Source of the DNA: Wolfiporia cocos | Taxonomy: Eukaryota; Basidiomycota; Agaricomycetes; Polyporales; Phaeolaceae | Direction of reading: 5' to 3' | DNA length: 64,000 nucleotides | NCBI GenBank assembly: GCA_029448655.1 | Contig: JACCLO010000004.1 | Coordinates: 1,736,001-1,800,000, forward strand | Shown here: positions 1 to 10,558 of the stretch, piece after piece | Position numbering within the stretch: position 1 is the stretch's first letter | Layout: every line of letters begins with the position of its first letter | Made by a program: the position numbers and the translations under genes | The notes under the pieces: model-generated | The model's database searches: none | What the model was told of the DNA's origin: nothing | What the model saw: the letters and a program-made list of their open reading frames with translations, nothing else

Positions 1-447
1 AAAGCTGACGACTCGAGTTAGATCGCAGAGAACTACGTGTCCAATTTTTTGAGCATGTAAGGAGCGTAGCGGCGTGGTGAAGCCGCGCTAATTTGATGTG
101 AAACAACAGGCTCCATAATATCTTGCTTTCCCGATTCATATACAATCTGCGACAGGCCTCCGCTTCTCAGGGCACGGATACCGAAGTCGACCAGCTGGAT
201 ACTTCGACAAGCATTGACTTCGATTCTACTCTCATAGGCAACATAGGAGAGCCTCTCAGTCACGGAAGCTTCACGTATTCGACGATGGATGATGATTGTG
301 AGGATGAGGTCAGTGAGCCGTCATATATTAGATAGGCGCGAGGACTGCAGTAATCTGGATTCTCTTTAGGAGACAGAATATGAGGATTCTAATACGCGAT
401 CCGAGCAGGAAGAAGTAATCCAAATAATGAGCACACAGCCTGTGTGA
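1..447 (+). CDS. DUF6533-family membrane protein, 3' exons only (copy A of the duplication; 5' end outside window)
   Basis: This is the C-terminal end of a DUF6533-like protein whose N-terminal exons lie left of the window. Visible exons are about 27-51, 110-308 (reading LHNILLSRFIYNLRQAS and later IGNIGEPLSHGSF) and 370-447, which ends MSTQPV then TGA. The splice sites and reading frames match the full paralogue at 4524-6308, whose corresponding pieces read LPNILLSRFIHNLRQAS and end MSTRPV. DUF6533 proteins are uncharacterised seven-helix-like membrane proteins expanded in Agaricomycetes, and the SRF..NLRQ and GN.GEPL motifs are typical of their C-terminal tail. I see no disabling lesion in this part, but the gene sits in the decayed copy of a tandem duplication, so it may be inactive. 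Confidence 0.5.
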
Positions 448-1203
448 TTCCTTCGATCGCTTTTCGGTGAGTGTTAGGCAATGCTATAGGGCATCACTAG
501 ACGTTGATAAAATACTCTGGCCAGACATGCAACTTAAACCCTGACACTGTAACCCGATTTCTGCGCAAAATCACCATGTAGAGGACTGTTTATTCCTCGA
601 ATCGTGCCGTCGATAGCTTGTTGAAACATGGATTTGCCGTGGCGAGCTCGCGCGTGTCTGGACGTCGCGCGCGCACGCCGGGAGTCGGATATCGCGTAGC
701 CGGATATGGGACGAGGAAAAACAGTATATAATAGCTCGATTTTAAATAATGTACATCACGCGATGGCCCTACAGGCCTCATTGCGCCTGTACATGTGGAC
801 AAACGTGCTCGTCGAACCGATGTTTAAATTGCTCTGATATAGCTAGCATTCCCAAAACAACATCCTCAGCAACTATAGTGTTAGTGCGTGTCTGCATGCC
901 CACTGTAGCACGAGCCATTTTCCTTCACTTCATTTAATTTGTTGCTAAGGGAATTGCTCATACAAGTAAAGGCGTGCAGTAGATCATATGTATGAGTCAT
1001 ATCCGGTACAGCCTGAGACGATCAAGATTGAGATACTAATTCAGGGAGCCCAATTGAGGATGGTAGATAGCATGGAACTCTGAAGTGGTTTATAATAAGA
1101 CTCCTCTTCGGATTCATGAAGGATTAGACCGACTACCATAGCATCATAAGCCATACGTACTACGTCGCAAAACAACTCTACCCTATCGAGCAAGGGGTAG
1201 CAT
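448..1203. other. Intergenic block of copy A with an LTR insertion
   Basis: This stretch separates the DUF6533 3' end from the WBP1 pseudogene. It corresponds to 6309-6650 of copy B but is about 400 bp longer, because a solo LTR (619-839) and further unmatched sequence (845 to about 1060) are present. No supported gene is seen. Confidence 0.6.
614..844. mobile_element. Solo LTR (221 bp) with 5-bp target-site duplication
   Basis: The element runs from 619 to 839, starts TGTTGAAACATGG and ends TTGCTCTGATA (the usual terminal CA has become TA). It is flanked by the direct repeat TAGCT at 614-618 and 840-844. It contains a TATATAATAGCTC promoter-like box near 725-740. It is homologous to the outer sequence of the element at 30912-31832, which ends canonically in CA. 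No internal retrotransposon genes remain, so it is read as a solo LTR. It is absent from the homologous position of copy B, so it arrived after the segmental duplication, or was lost cleanly from B. Confidence 0.85.
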
Positions 1204-2622
1204 CTACTCTGACTTAGCACTCGTCTTCTTTGCCTCTTTACTATAGCCTGCTAATTAGATAGCCAAGAGCCTGTACTCATGCTGATCGTGCCAGCCTAGC
1301 ACAGCCACTCCATGTTCACGAAACGGGGATATTCGTGCGTGGAGCGCTACCGGGATGACGGTGGTACTCTGCAAATAGGACCAGCCCGAGTTCGCAGTAT
1401 CAACGCAGTCGCACCTGATCATAATAGGAGACATTCCTTCTGCGATAACATACCTAACATGTTGTACCTTCCGGAGACCCACAGACGCGACCTCGTACTC
1501 CCCTGGCTCGCCCGGTACGGCCTTGAGCGCTTTCCCGATATGTGGGCTAGGTATCGTGAAGTTGATCTGCATGTCCTTGATGCCCGGGTGTCGCTCCCAA
1601 GTTGATACGTTAGGGTGAAAGCACGAGACGTATGCCCCAGAGTCTTGGAGCCGAGGCGAACAGTGGCATTTGTGCTGATTCCTACGACGCGATCGTATAG
1701 TTCACGCGGGAGTCTCGTTCACCCGCTGGTGTGCGACGTCCTCACACCCCAAGTGCCCTTCTCCTTGACCTGATGCATACTGCTTGTCGCCAGACTCGAT
1801 TAGTCTACTCGTTCGTTCAGCTTGATCGCGAGCCTGGCGATAGAATGTCAGTTGACGGCTTGACAAAGTGTTCATTGCAAATAGCTCTACGCTTCCGACC
1901 CATGCTGCGTGAACATCAATGAGTATCTGGAGTGCAGCGACGAGGTCGGATGAGCTTTCTGCCCAAGGGCCCCGACGCCCTTCTCTGCAGCTGCGTCAAC
2001 AGTACGTCCGCGCCAGAGTCGTGATCCGAGTCAACAGCGAAGCTTTGCGGAGGCGCACACAGCAGCGGCACGATGTGTGGGTTGTTCCCAAGCGCGAAGG
2101 GACGCCAGAAATCCAGACGACGGGGTTAGCTGCGGCTGCGACCTCGACGAGGATGACGGTCACGGGGTATCGTGCCTGGCGGAGGAAGGATGAGGGAGAC
2201 CTCGGATGCGAGGGACGTGAGGGGCGTCTGCTTAGGGCCAACTGTAATCAAGGTGTTGGTGTCTTTTGCGAGCAGTGAGACCAGCGACTGGGGTGTGATG
2301 TCTTGGGAGTAAGCTGTGTGCAAGGTCAGTATTATAGGTCCTGACTTACGGAAGGACGGTCTCGCGCGCATGTAACGAGTGATTCAAGTGACATGATTAG
2401 CGTGGTCTATTCTGAGAGCGACGTTCTAGAGACCGTGCATGAGCGGCTCAGAATCCCGCAAGGAGCTCATGCGTATATACGTGCATGCTAAAGTACGCGT
2501 AAGTGATGTGTTCACTCACTCTTCGTTTCTGGCGCGAACAGTATGACATGGGAGAGCTGCGCGTGGTCGTTCTCAATCACTGCAGGGTGCGCGTCCTCAG
2601 TCGACGCACGAAAGGTAAGGCC
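1204..2622 (-). pseudogene. WBP1 pseudogene (oligosaccharyltransferase 48-kDa subunit), copy A
   Basis: This is a decayed duplicate of the intact gene at 6651-8404. Recognisable segments on the minus strand include the YSQDITPQSLVSLLAKDTN region (about 2300), the VVWISGVPSRLG region, the luminal MQINFTIPSPHIGKALK stretch near 1570 and the YLQSTTV stretch near 1390. Small deletions shift the frame after the PPPGT motif (near 2160) and again just before the final membrane helix, so the C-terminus reads out of frame. Homology stops at about 2622, so the signal-peptide exon is missing. It should not make a functional subunit. The intact copy lies 4 kb away in the same orientation. Confidence 0.88.
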
Positions 2623-2821
2623 GTTGACTCGCTGCGCGCAGCGTAGTCAGCTGCAAGGAATATGCATCCGGCGGTCGCGTTCAGGTGGCTGATGTGGGAG
2701 CTCAATCAATCACGAGCGGATAGTATGCTTTGTACCTTAGCGTGATAGATTGAGCGAGATCTTTTATCAGCTATCTTCGTGATGTAGGTTGGCAGTGGAG
2801 AAGATCATTGTGCGAGCCAAC

Positions 2822-2852
2822 TAGCTGCCGCTACTTTTGTACAGTGGCTAAT
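2822..2852. repeat. Short dispersed repeat, second copy at 55821-55848
   Basis: The segment reads GCCGCTACTTTTGTACAGTGG here and recurs with one base changed (A for C after GCCGCTA) near 55.8 kb. Surrounding sequence differs, so it is likely a shared terminus of a mobile element rather than a gene duplicate. Confidence 0.5.
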
Positions 2853-3032
2853 TTGGCCGGCCAAAAGAAAGTATATATATACTGACCAAATAAATCTATC
2901 TTAATTCACTGTGAACCCAATCCAATTGAATTCTGGGGAGCTGTCAAACGCTATCTACGTGAAAACTGTGACTACATATTCAGAACCCTTCAGGCCCAAG
3001 GCTCTCACATCAGTGGACGTGCAGCTTAGTGA

Positions 3033-3560
3033 TGTGCCGGGCCCGGCCCGGCCCAAAAGCCCCGGCTTTGGACGGCCCACGGCTTTCCAGCCGGGCCCTC
3101 ACTGACGGCCCACGGCTTGTCCCGGCCTGGGCCGGAGCCGAGCCGGGGCCTACCACTACTAGGATAGTCATCACTACAGCTTAAAGTACATCATTTTCAG
3201 CTGTTCCTTGATGAAGAAAAAACATTGAGGCCTACAATTTATAGTAAGATGAAGTGTCAAAATAACTTTCCACTGGCACGGCGTTCAGTAGCGCACCTGC
3301 CATATGGGGTGTCGTATAGGCGCTCAACGGTGCGCGACAGGCTTCACCGTTAAGGATTTGACTTTTCCGTGGTTTGAAATAAGCAATAGAGAGGCATAAC
3401 ATTGGAGTTGAGCATATTGCTATCATGTACAATCTTATGTCATAATTAGGATCGCCAGGCCGGGGCTCAACGGCTCGGCCCGGCTCGGCCTGAGACACAA
3501 GCCGGGCCCCCTCGGCCCGTCCCAAGTAGGGCCCGGCTCCAATGTGACCCGACTCCCGAC
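3033..3560. repeat. Element with two GC-rich, roughly inverted arms
   Basis: The left arm (3033-3160) is made of GGCCCGGCCC, CCCGGCTT and GGCCCACGGC motifs. The right arm (3453-3560) carries the complementary GGCTCGGCCCGG and CCGGGCCC motifs. They enclose an AT-rich core of about 290 bp. The arrangement fits a non-autonomous inverted-repeat element or fold-back sequence. No coding potential is supported. Confidence 0.5.
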
Positions 3561-3989
3561 CCCCAGCGCAAGCTCACCACAGCAAATCCAAGTTACATCA
3601 GGCATATTAGAATGCTCATATGAAACTTGACAGCATTAGAAGATGCTTCCCAACTTACACCAATGTTTGATACTTCGCATACAGTCATTGAGCCAAACAT
3701 CTATCGTGATGACCTCGCATGCTAATTTTTACCAATCATTCTCACCAGTGTCAGGCGGGCGCTCAAAGATGCTGTTGAATGGCATTGTTGCTGAGGCCGT
3801 TGAAGCGAGTAATCAAGGGTTCTAAGTTGCGCGATCCAAGAGCCGTGTGCCTGAATCGCTGAGCTCGGCGCTTCAGTAGATCCAAATACATCTTTCCCGT
3901 TGACTCGCCATGAACAGATAGTGGTGATCTTTGATTGATATATCGTTAGCTATTGGGTCCACTATCTCAGCTCGAGTACAGGAACAGTC

Positions 3990-4140
3990 TGTAGAAAATC
4001 CGTGGCCGCAGGGCGAATCTCCGGTATAGGACTCTACTCGCGCCCCTCTTATATACACTTCCGGCGAAACTAACTACCCGCTAACTTGCCTGCTCGGATA
4101 TCCGCACGGCCGCTGCTCGCCATCGCAACGGCCTCAAATC
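3990..4140. repeat. Dispersed promoter-like repeat (copy 1; copy 2 at 38050-38250)
   Basis: Sequence here, including CTTATATACAC, AAACTAACTAC, GCCTGCTCGG and CCATCGCAAC in the same order and spacing, recurs at 38050-38250. The conserved TATATAC box suggests an LTR or element promoter. No coding region follows. Confidence 0.55.
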
Positions 4141-4523
4141 CCAAACTACAACACAGGCTTCTAGCGTCAGACGGCTGATGTTTCTTGGAGCACATTTGCT
4201 TCACAGTGTGAGAACAGGTGTGTAACGAAACAGGGTGGCCCCTGAGCGCTAGCCTGAGCACTCATCAGGATCTGTGGCATTGAAAATCTCCCCATTCTGC
4301 TCCACACACAGTACAAGTCACATCCTCGAGGGTAAAGTAGTAGGCTTGGTGAACAGCTTCACTTGTCCTCATCTGATCTGTTGTACAATCACACATCGTT
4401 TTACCGCAATCAGGTTGCGGCAAAATCGATCTCCCTTAAGCCTAGAAAGTATTTAAACTCGCCTGCAGACTACAGGAGGCGCTATAATCGACACAGTGGT
4501 CATCGGCACTGCACAACACAGCT

Positions 4524-6308
4524 ATGTCACATTCATCCGCAAATGCCACCGAAGTCTACGACATCTATGCGTTGCGATCTTAGTGAGTTTGTCTGTGCTG
4601 GCGTGATAGCTATTCTCTGAGAAATCTAGCCTCAATGAAGATTACTGTATCATAGCATATCTATGTGAGTGCCTGTTGCTTGTCGATCGCTTTGTGAACT
4701 CAACCATGCCGAGCACAGCCGTGGTATTCTACGAGTGCATAATAACTCTTGATGACGAAATCGGCTATGTCTGGCGATATCGTCGCACGGCTACCACTCT
4801 ACTCCTTCTCTCGAATAGATGTTTCCTGATCGCGTATGCTTTGACTCAACTGCCTTTCCCACAGTCGGACTATGCCAAGGTTCTTTTTTCAGTCTCTCAC
4901 TGCGAACTGCATATCCCGATACTAAACTTGCGTAGAAATTGTATATGATGTTATTGCTTACCAATTTACCCTCACTTATGCTCGTACTGCCCATCTGCAC
5001 AGCTGTCTGGTTCTGGGAACCCTGCAGTATATTGTCAACGCTTTCGGATATTTGAATCTCGCGGGTGAGTTGCTACTTACGCAGCTCATATGACATGCAA
5101 GCCAAAAGTCATTTCACAGTGTTCTCTGCTCTCCGCATTTATGCTATCAGTGCCAGGAAATGGTGCTACGCTTTGATTATTCTTGTTCTTGGTCTATCGG
5201 CACCAGGAGTAGAACTGGTGAGTCGTCATAATCGCGCCCGCCGACGACACACCAATACGTCCAACCGAAGTATTATGGTATTACTGTGACAGGCGATGCA
5301 ATTTCAAAGCTAGCCAACGTCAACATATGCGCTTATAGCAGCGCAGGCAAAGGAAATGGCTCTATCATGTGAGTATGCACGCTGTGACAGTTGACCTTGC
5401 TGACATTGCCGAACCGGAGATGTACGTCTACCGCTATATCGTAGTGATATTTAGTGCGAGCTGCTGTTTAGCGACAGCCATTTTCATAGCTTGTCTCGTT
5501 GTATCAGAGTCGTCTGTGGCAATTGCAACCTGGGTATACACCTCACACTGGATGAAATATGTCGAGCAGCCCGGTTCTCGAGGGCTGTTGGTTACAAGAG
5601 CTTTGTTTGTGAATGGTAGGCATTCTGAATGACGTCATGCAAAACAATGAGACTCAAATGACTATCTCGTACAGGTGCAATATACTTCCTGTATGTAGTG
5701 TCTCAACTTCAAGAATGCATATGGATTGATATGGTTGTTGCAGCACGTTCTTGCTTACGACTATAGTAATAGCCGTGATGTCACTTACACCAATCGTGCG
5801 CACGCCGACCATAGTTGGCTCTCGCGATTCCATCGATTACAGACAAAGCTGACGGTTCGAAGTAGGTATGGGTAGAGGGCTACGTGGCTAATTTCTTGAC
5901 CACGTAAGGATAGTATCCACGCTGTGAATCCCGCACTGATTTATCTGTGCAATAACAGACTCCCAAACATCTTGCTCTCCCGATTCATACACAATCTGCG
6001 ACAGGCCTCCATTTCTCAAGGCACGGATGTCGGAATCGACCAGCTGGATACTTCCCAGACAAGCGTCTGCTTTGCTTCAGGTGTAATAGGCAACATAGGA
6101 GAACCTCTCAATTACGGAAGCTTCAGGGATTCGGAGACGAATGACGATTATGGGGACGAGGAGGTTAGTGAGCCGTCACACGTTGGAAAGGCAAGGCTGT
6201 AGTGATCCGGCTTCTAATTAGGATGCAGAATATGCAGAGGCTGAAGATTCTAGTACGGGATCCGGGCAGGATGAAATACTCCAAACAATGAGCACACGAC
6301 CTGTGTGA
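4524..6308 (+). CDS. DUF6533-family multi-pass membrane protein (copy B; possibly degenerate)
   Basis: This is an uncharacterised Agaricomycetes membrane-protein family. The diagnostic N-terminal segment AVVFYECIITLDDEIGYVW followed by TLLLLSNRCFL starts about 4727. Later pieces are VFSALRIYAISARKW (from about 5120), a hydrophobic stretch IVVIFSASCCLATAIFIACL (from about 5430), YVANFLTT spliced to LPNILLSRFIHNLRQ (from about 5890), and the tail ending MSTRPV at 6308. The first exon is probably 4524 (MSHSSANATEVYDIYALRS), but the junction to the core domain is not clean and an ATG at 4706 is the alternative. The last three exons belong to the tandem duplication shared with 1-447. It is convergent with WBP1. 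Family assignment is firm; integrity of every exon is not. Confidence 0.6.
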
Positions 6309-6650
6309 TTCTCGTCATGCCTTCAGTCGCTTTTCGGTGAGTATTTAGGAGACGTTTGAACGCATCACTGGAAGCTCATAAATAGTTAAGCCAGACATAT
6401 GTTGTGCTAGACTTTGAACTCCCAAAGGGCTGACGTCCAAGTAGAAATAGATCATACCCAAGATTGCATCCGATTCACTCTACGAGTAGAACAAGCTTAA
6501 TGTGACGCTAACCGAGCGAGCTAATTCATGATGGCGGGTGTCGTGTTGTTCCCCCACGTTGGTGAGGGATTAAAGCCACTTCCATTCAACACCGATTATA
6601 CGAGCACCGCAAAACTACATTGCCATGCTCTATCGAGCAAGGGATAGCAT
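6309..6650. other. Convergent 3' intergenic spacer
   Basis: This lies between the DUF6533 stop and the WBP1 stop. It is partly alignable with 448-1203 of copy A but lacks the LTR. Nothing else is seen. Confidence 0.6.
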
Positions 6651-8404
6651 CTACTCTGACTTGGTACTTTTCTTCTTTGCCTCCTGACTATCCCCCGCTA
6701 GCCAGAGAGCAGAGAACGCAACAAAGCCTATGCTCGTGCTGATCGCACCCGCGTAGTACGGCCACGCTGGGCTCAGGAAGCGAGGATACTCGTCATGGCG
6801 TGGCGGGACCACCGGGACAACGGTGGTGCTCTGCAGGTAGGACCAGCTGGAGTGCGCTAGATCAGCGCGGGCACATATAATTGGTAGTAGGGACATACCC
6901 CCTGCGCTTGTGATCAATGACAAACTTGAACACGCCGTGCCTGTCTGGTACGCGGAACGCGACTCCATACTTCCCTGGCTCACCTGCTACGGGCTTGAGC
7001 GCCGTCCGGATGTGTGGGTCGAGCATCGTGAACTCGATCTGCATGTCCTCGATGTCCGAGTATGGCTCCCATGTCGACGTCTCGGGATCAAAACGGGAGA
7101 TGTGTGCCTCGAATTCCTACAGCCAGAGTGAGCAACGGCCTGTGCACTGGATCCTGCAGACGTACGACGTGATCGTTGATAGTATACATTTCACGCGGGA
7201 GAGTCTCATTCACCCGGTGGTGTGCGACGCTGTCGATCCTCAACGTGTTCGTCTCCTTGAATGTCCACGCAGTAACTTCGGATGCGAACTGCTTGTTGCC
7301 CGACTTGACTCCCCTACGCTCCCGCTCAGTTCGATCACGAGAAACCCATGACAACGTAAACTCACGGCTTAACTTCTTTCTCGAAATACTCATCGCTGAA
7401 CAGCTCCACGCTTCCGACCCACGTCGCGCGCGAGCCAGTGAGTGTCTGGAACCCAGCGACGAGCCCGAGCGAGCTGCCCGCCCAGAGGCCCTCGCCGCCC
7501 TTCTCCGCGGCGTCAAACAAGGCGTCCGCGCCGGAGTCGCTTTCCGAGTCGACCGCGAAGCTTTGCGGGGGAGCGCGCAGCAGCGGCACGATGTGCGGGC
7601 TGCTCCCGAGCGCGAAGGGGACGCCGGAGAACCAGACGGGCGGGAGGTCCGGCGACAGGACGGGGCTGGCTGCGACCTCGACGGGGATGACGGTCGCGGG
7701 GGCGTCGCGCTCGGGAAAGTGGGAGATGAGGGGCGTGCCCGGTGGAGGCAGGATGAGGGAGAACTCGGATGCGAGAGACGTGAGAGGCGTCTGTTTGGGG
7801 CCAACCGCAATCAAGAGGTTGGTGTCTTTTGCGAGCAGTGAGACCAGCGACTGGGGTGTGATGTCTTGGGAGTAAGCTGTGCCGCAGGTCAGAATGATTG
7901 GTCCCATCTCGCAGAAGGACGGTCTCTCGTGCGCATGCAATGAGTGATACAAGTAGCATGAAGAGCGTGATCTATTCTGAGCGCGACGTTCCAGCGACCG
8001 TGCATGCGCGGGCTCAGGCATAAGTCCGCGAGAAGTTCATGCGTATATGCACACTAAAAGACGCGTAACTGATGCGCTCACTCACTCTTCGTTTCTGGCG
8101 CGAACAGTATGACATGGGAGAAATGCGCGTGGTCGTTCTCAATCACCGCAGGCTGCGCGTCCTTCGGCGCACGGAAGGTAAGGTCGTAGCCTTGCTCTAT
8201 GCACTGCAGTGAGCTACAAAGACGCGTCAAAATAGTATATGCTTATGCTTCCGTACCCTCCAGTCTCGCGAAGAACGCTGAGAAGTTGCTCCTCTCGAAG
8301 CTCGGGTCCAGCACGACGAGCACAGAGTCGCCGGTGCTAGACTTGGCGGTGACGGCGGCAATTAGACAGGCCAAAGACGAAAACAGAGTCCATAGTGAGC
8401 GCAT
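6651..8404 (-). CDS. WBP1: Dolichyl-diphosphooligosaccharide-protein glycosyltransferase 48-kDa subunit (OST48/WBP1)
   Basis: This is an essential non-catalytic subunit of the ER oligosaccharyltransferase, which transfers the lipid-linked glycan to Asn of nascent proteins. The start at 8404 gives a signal peptide (MRSLWTLFSSLACLIAAVTA) followed by the family opening VLVVLDPSFERSNFS. Further exons read GYDLTFRAPKDAQP, TYSQDITPQSLVSLLAKDTN, FSLILPPPGTPLISHFPERD, VWFSGVPFALGSSPHIVPLL and the luminal MQIEFTMLDPHIRTALK. The C-terminus has one membrane helix (about 25 residues from YYAGAISTS) and a short cytosolic KKKSTKSE tail. Assembled length (about 430-440 residues) and domain order match fungal WBP1. 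At least five short introns are present. It is the intact member of a duplicated pair; the other (1204-2622) is a pseudogene. Confidence 0.93.
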
Positions 8405-8681
8405 GGCAGCAGAGATACAGAACCGCTGCGCAGCTCGGTGCGAACACGTCGACTTGATTAACGCCACCGCATCGATTACGTAATTAAGCAGTGTCCTAAG
8501 GCGGTAGGTGCTGAAAAGGCGCCTCGTTGCCACATAGCAATGTCGTTGCCACTCATTGCTTTGATGTCTGCAGCGACTGGCAGCGCTTGATTGGCACGCT
8601 TTGCAGTACTTTACACCTTGGGCATAGGTATGCAGACAAGAACACATTCTTTATGAATAATTCGTGCAGGAACACATCAAG

Positions 8682-10189
8682 ATGTCCTCGGTCACTCTCG
8701 ACGTGTCGCATGCGCAGGAGTTAATTGAATTTTGGAGCACTCGGTGCAAGGAGGTTGAGCATGAGCTAGAGCAAACAAAGGTATGCATAACACATATATG
8801 GCGCTTGCAGCAGTTAAAACAAACCTTATGATAAAGCGGCTCCTGGGCATCACTCCCTCAGAACGGAAGTCACGGTGGTACCCACAGTCACTGCAGACTG
8901 ACAAGCTCGATGAACTCATCAAGCTCGCGCGGAAGGAGTCTGCGCGGAGGCAGCTTGCAGAAGCAGAGCTTCGGAAGCTTGTTGAGCGGCAGCACGACGG
9001 CGCCCGTCATGGGCGAACCGCACAACTTGAGGAAGAGAACGAAGCTCTTACAAGACGCTTGCGTGAGAGCGAACAGCAACGTGCCATCTTGATGAAGCAG
9101 GTATGACGAATGATCAATTCATTGTGCTCCGCTGTATAATTGATGCAATGGATTGGAAGCTGAGTGTATTTCGTGCTCAAGGAGATGCCTTGGCGATAGA
9201 GACAAGTGCATGGCGGGCCAATAGAATCTCGGACATGTTCCGCGACCCCCCATATGTTCCACCTACCTTTCAGCCATCGCCAATATCTACGGATAACCCC
9301 GACACACTAGTCAAAGCGCTGCCTTCTGTGAGTATACCGTCGAACTTATGCAGAGACCACCGCATTGACATCGTATGATATCGCATGAAGCAATTTCTTC
9401 ATGGACATAGGTGAGCGTAATATTCTCAAGCATGTGACGTACAACATAATAATAGCGCCCGAACATAACAGCCTGTATTTTCTTCCTCGTCCTCCCAGTT
9501 GCTTACCGCTTCGTTTGTCTGGTGTCGCCAAGTCGGGCTACTGGTTTCATCCCACTCGCCTCTTGTCTGACAAGACCGTGTTCGAGTTGATCGTCGAATG
9601 CAAGGAGAATGAGGTATGGTTACCGTTCGGGACTCATCGTCCTGTGACATGGCTAACACATTGACAGTGGACATACCTTGGCTCATATTGCACTGCGCCT
9701 TTGCCTGGATTTGAGATGAGCCTCGCCGAATGGATGGCCATTGACGAAGAGGCAGGTCGTCCGTTCGTGAACAGCGGCTCATCATTCTCATATTTGGTTC
9801 CTTAGGCAAAGGCCACACATTGCTCACGGGTAAGGGGCCAGATTCTTTCGCGCTCCCACTTGCCCGAGAGCTTCGCAGCCGGCCTGAATGTCAGACGGTA
9901 CTATGACACAGGCGAGTGGAGTGTCCCATGTTACAGCCTGCGCTGTGTGGGCTTCAATATGGCTCTGTATGATGCTCTGCACGAGGCGACGCAGACAGCC
10001 CGCAGCTGTGAAACTGTGCTGCAGACACAACAGAGGCCGCTCACTCCTATCTCTCTATTCCCGGAAAGACCTGCGGGCTACAATGCACGCACCTACCAGC
10101 CTAGTGAACTTGAGAGGACCAATTCAACTTTCTCTGCTTCCACCGCTATTAGCGATTTTGACTTCTCCGATCGTTCCTCCATGGAATAG
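8682..10189 (+). CDS. Hypothetical protein with N-terminal coiled coil and DUF6697-like C-terminal domain
   Basis: The start MSSVTLDVSHAQELIEFW at 8682 opens a coiled-coil region that continues in the next exon (DKLDELIKLARKESARRQLA, then EENEALTRRLRESEQQR, about 8898-9100). A middle exon reads MDWKLSVFRAQGDALAIET. The C-terminal part contains SGYWFHPTRLLSDKTVFEL, WTYLGSYCTAPLPGFEMSLA and WSVPCYSLRCVGFNMALYD, a pattern I associate with DUF6697, a domain of unknown function common in Agaricomycetes. About six introns are present. The one after AIDEE appears to begin GC rather than GT (9750-9805), which keeps the frame into KATHCSRVRGQILSR. The low-complexity tail ends DFDFSDRSSME. Function is unknown; I infer a protein-interaction role only from the coiled coil. 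Confidence 0.75.
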
Positions 10190-10558
10190 TGTGTATCTTA
10201 CTCGTCCCATATGTTGTATTCCCTCGCTTCTTGGACGTTTGTAATCTGGCTCTCACATTCGCCACTTGCTCTTATCATTTGCTGTTACTGTACGTTGCTC
10301 TCGTCGCTCTGTAGATTTTTTATTGTATGATACCAATCATAATGTTACCTGTGAATCCTATACGTCAAGCTGCCGTTATCAACAAAAAAGAGAGGAATCT
10401 GTCTGCACGCTGCCTAAGCGTGGCCCTAACCCCAGTCCCGGTCCAGATCGTGCTTTGTCATCTCGTGATCTGCCTCGGACACAGCTCGGCTACGCCCCGC
10501 GCTTGCGGCCACTCTGAGCACACCCTAACCACTTTCTCTTTGAACCGTTCGTATTCAG
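10190..10558. other. Upstream region of COX17
   Basis: This holds the 3' end of the preceding gene and the promoter of COX17. Short CT-rich tracts (CTAACCACTTTCTCTTTG) lie just upstream of the start. No gene is seen. Confidence 0.5.

Larger units (their letters stand above)
2623..4523. other. Repeat-rich, gene-free stretch between the two duplication copies
   Basis: No reading frame here resembles a gene. The stretch holds a GC-rich inverted block (3033-3560), a short sequence shared with 55.8 kb (2822-2852), and a promoter-like repeat shared with 38 kb (3990-4140). Base composition swings sharply between AT-rich and GC-rich segments. Confidence 0.6.

Noticed and set aside
7088..7810. 240-residue minus-strand frame in the WBP1 locus
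   Set aside because: Only its final part is the true WBP1 exon; the Ser/Arg/Pro-rich part is an alternative frame of the preceding exon.
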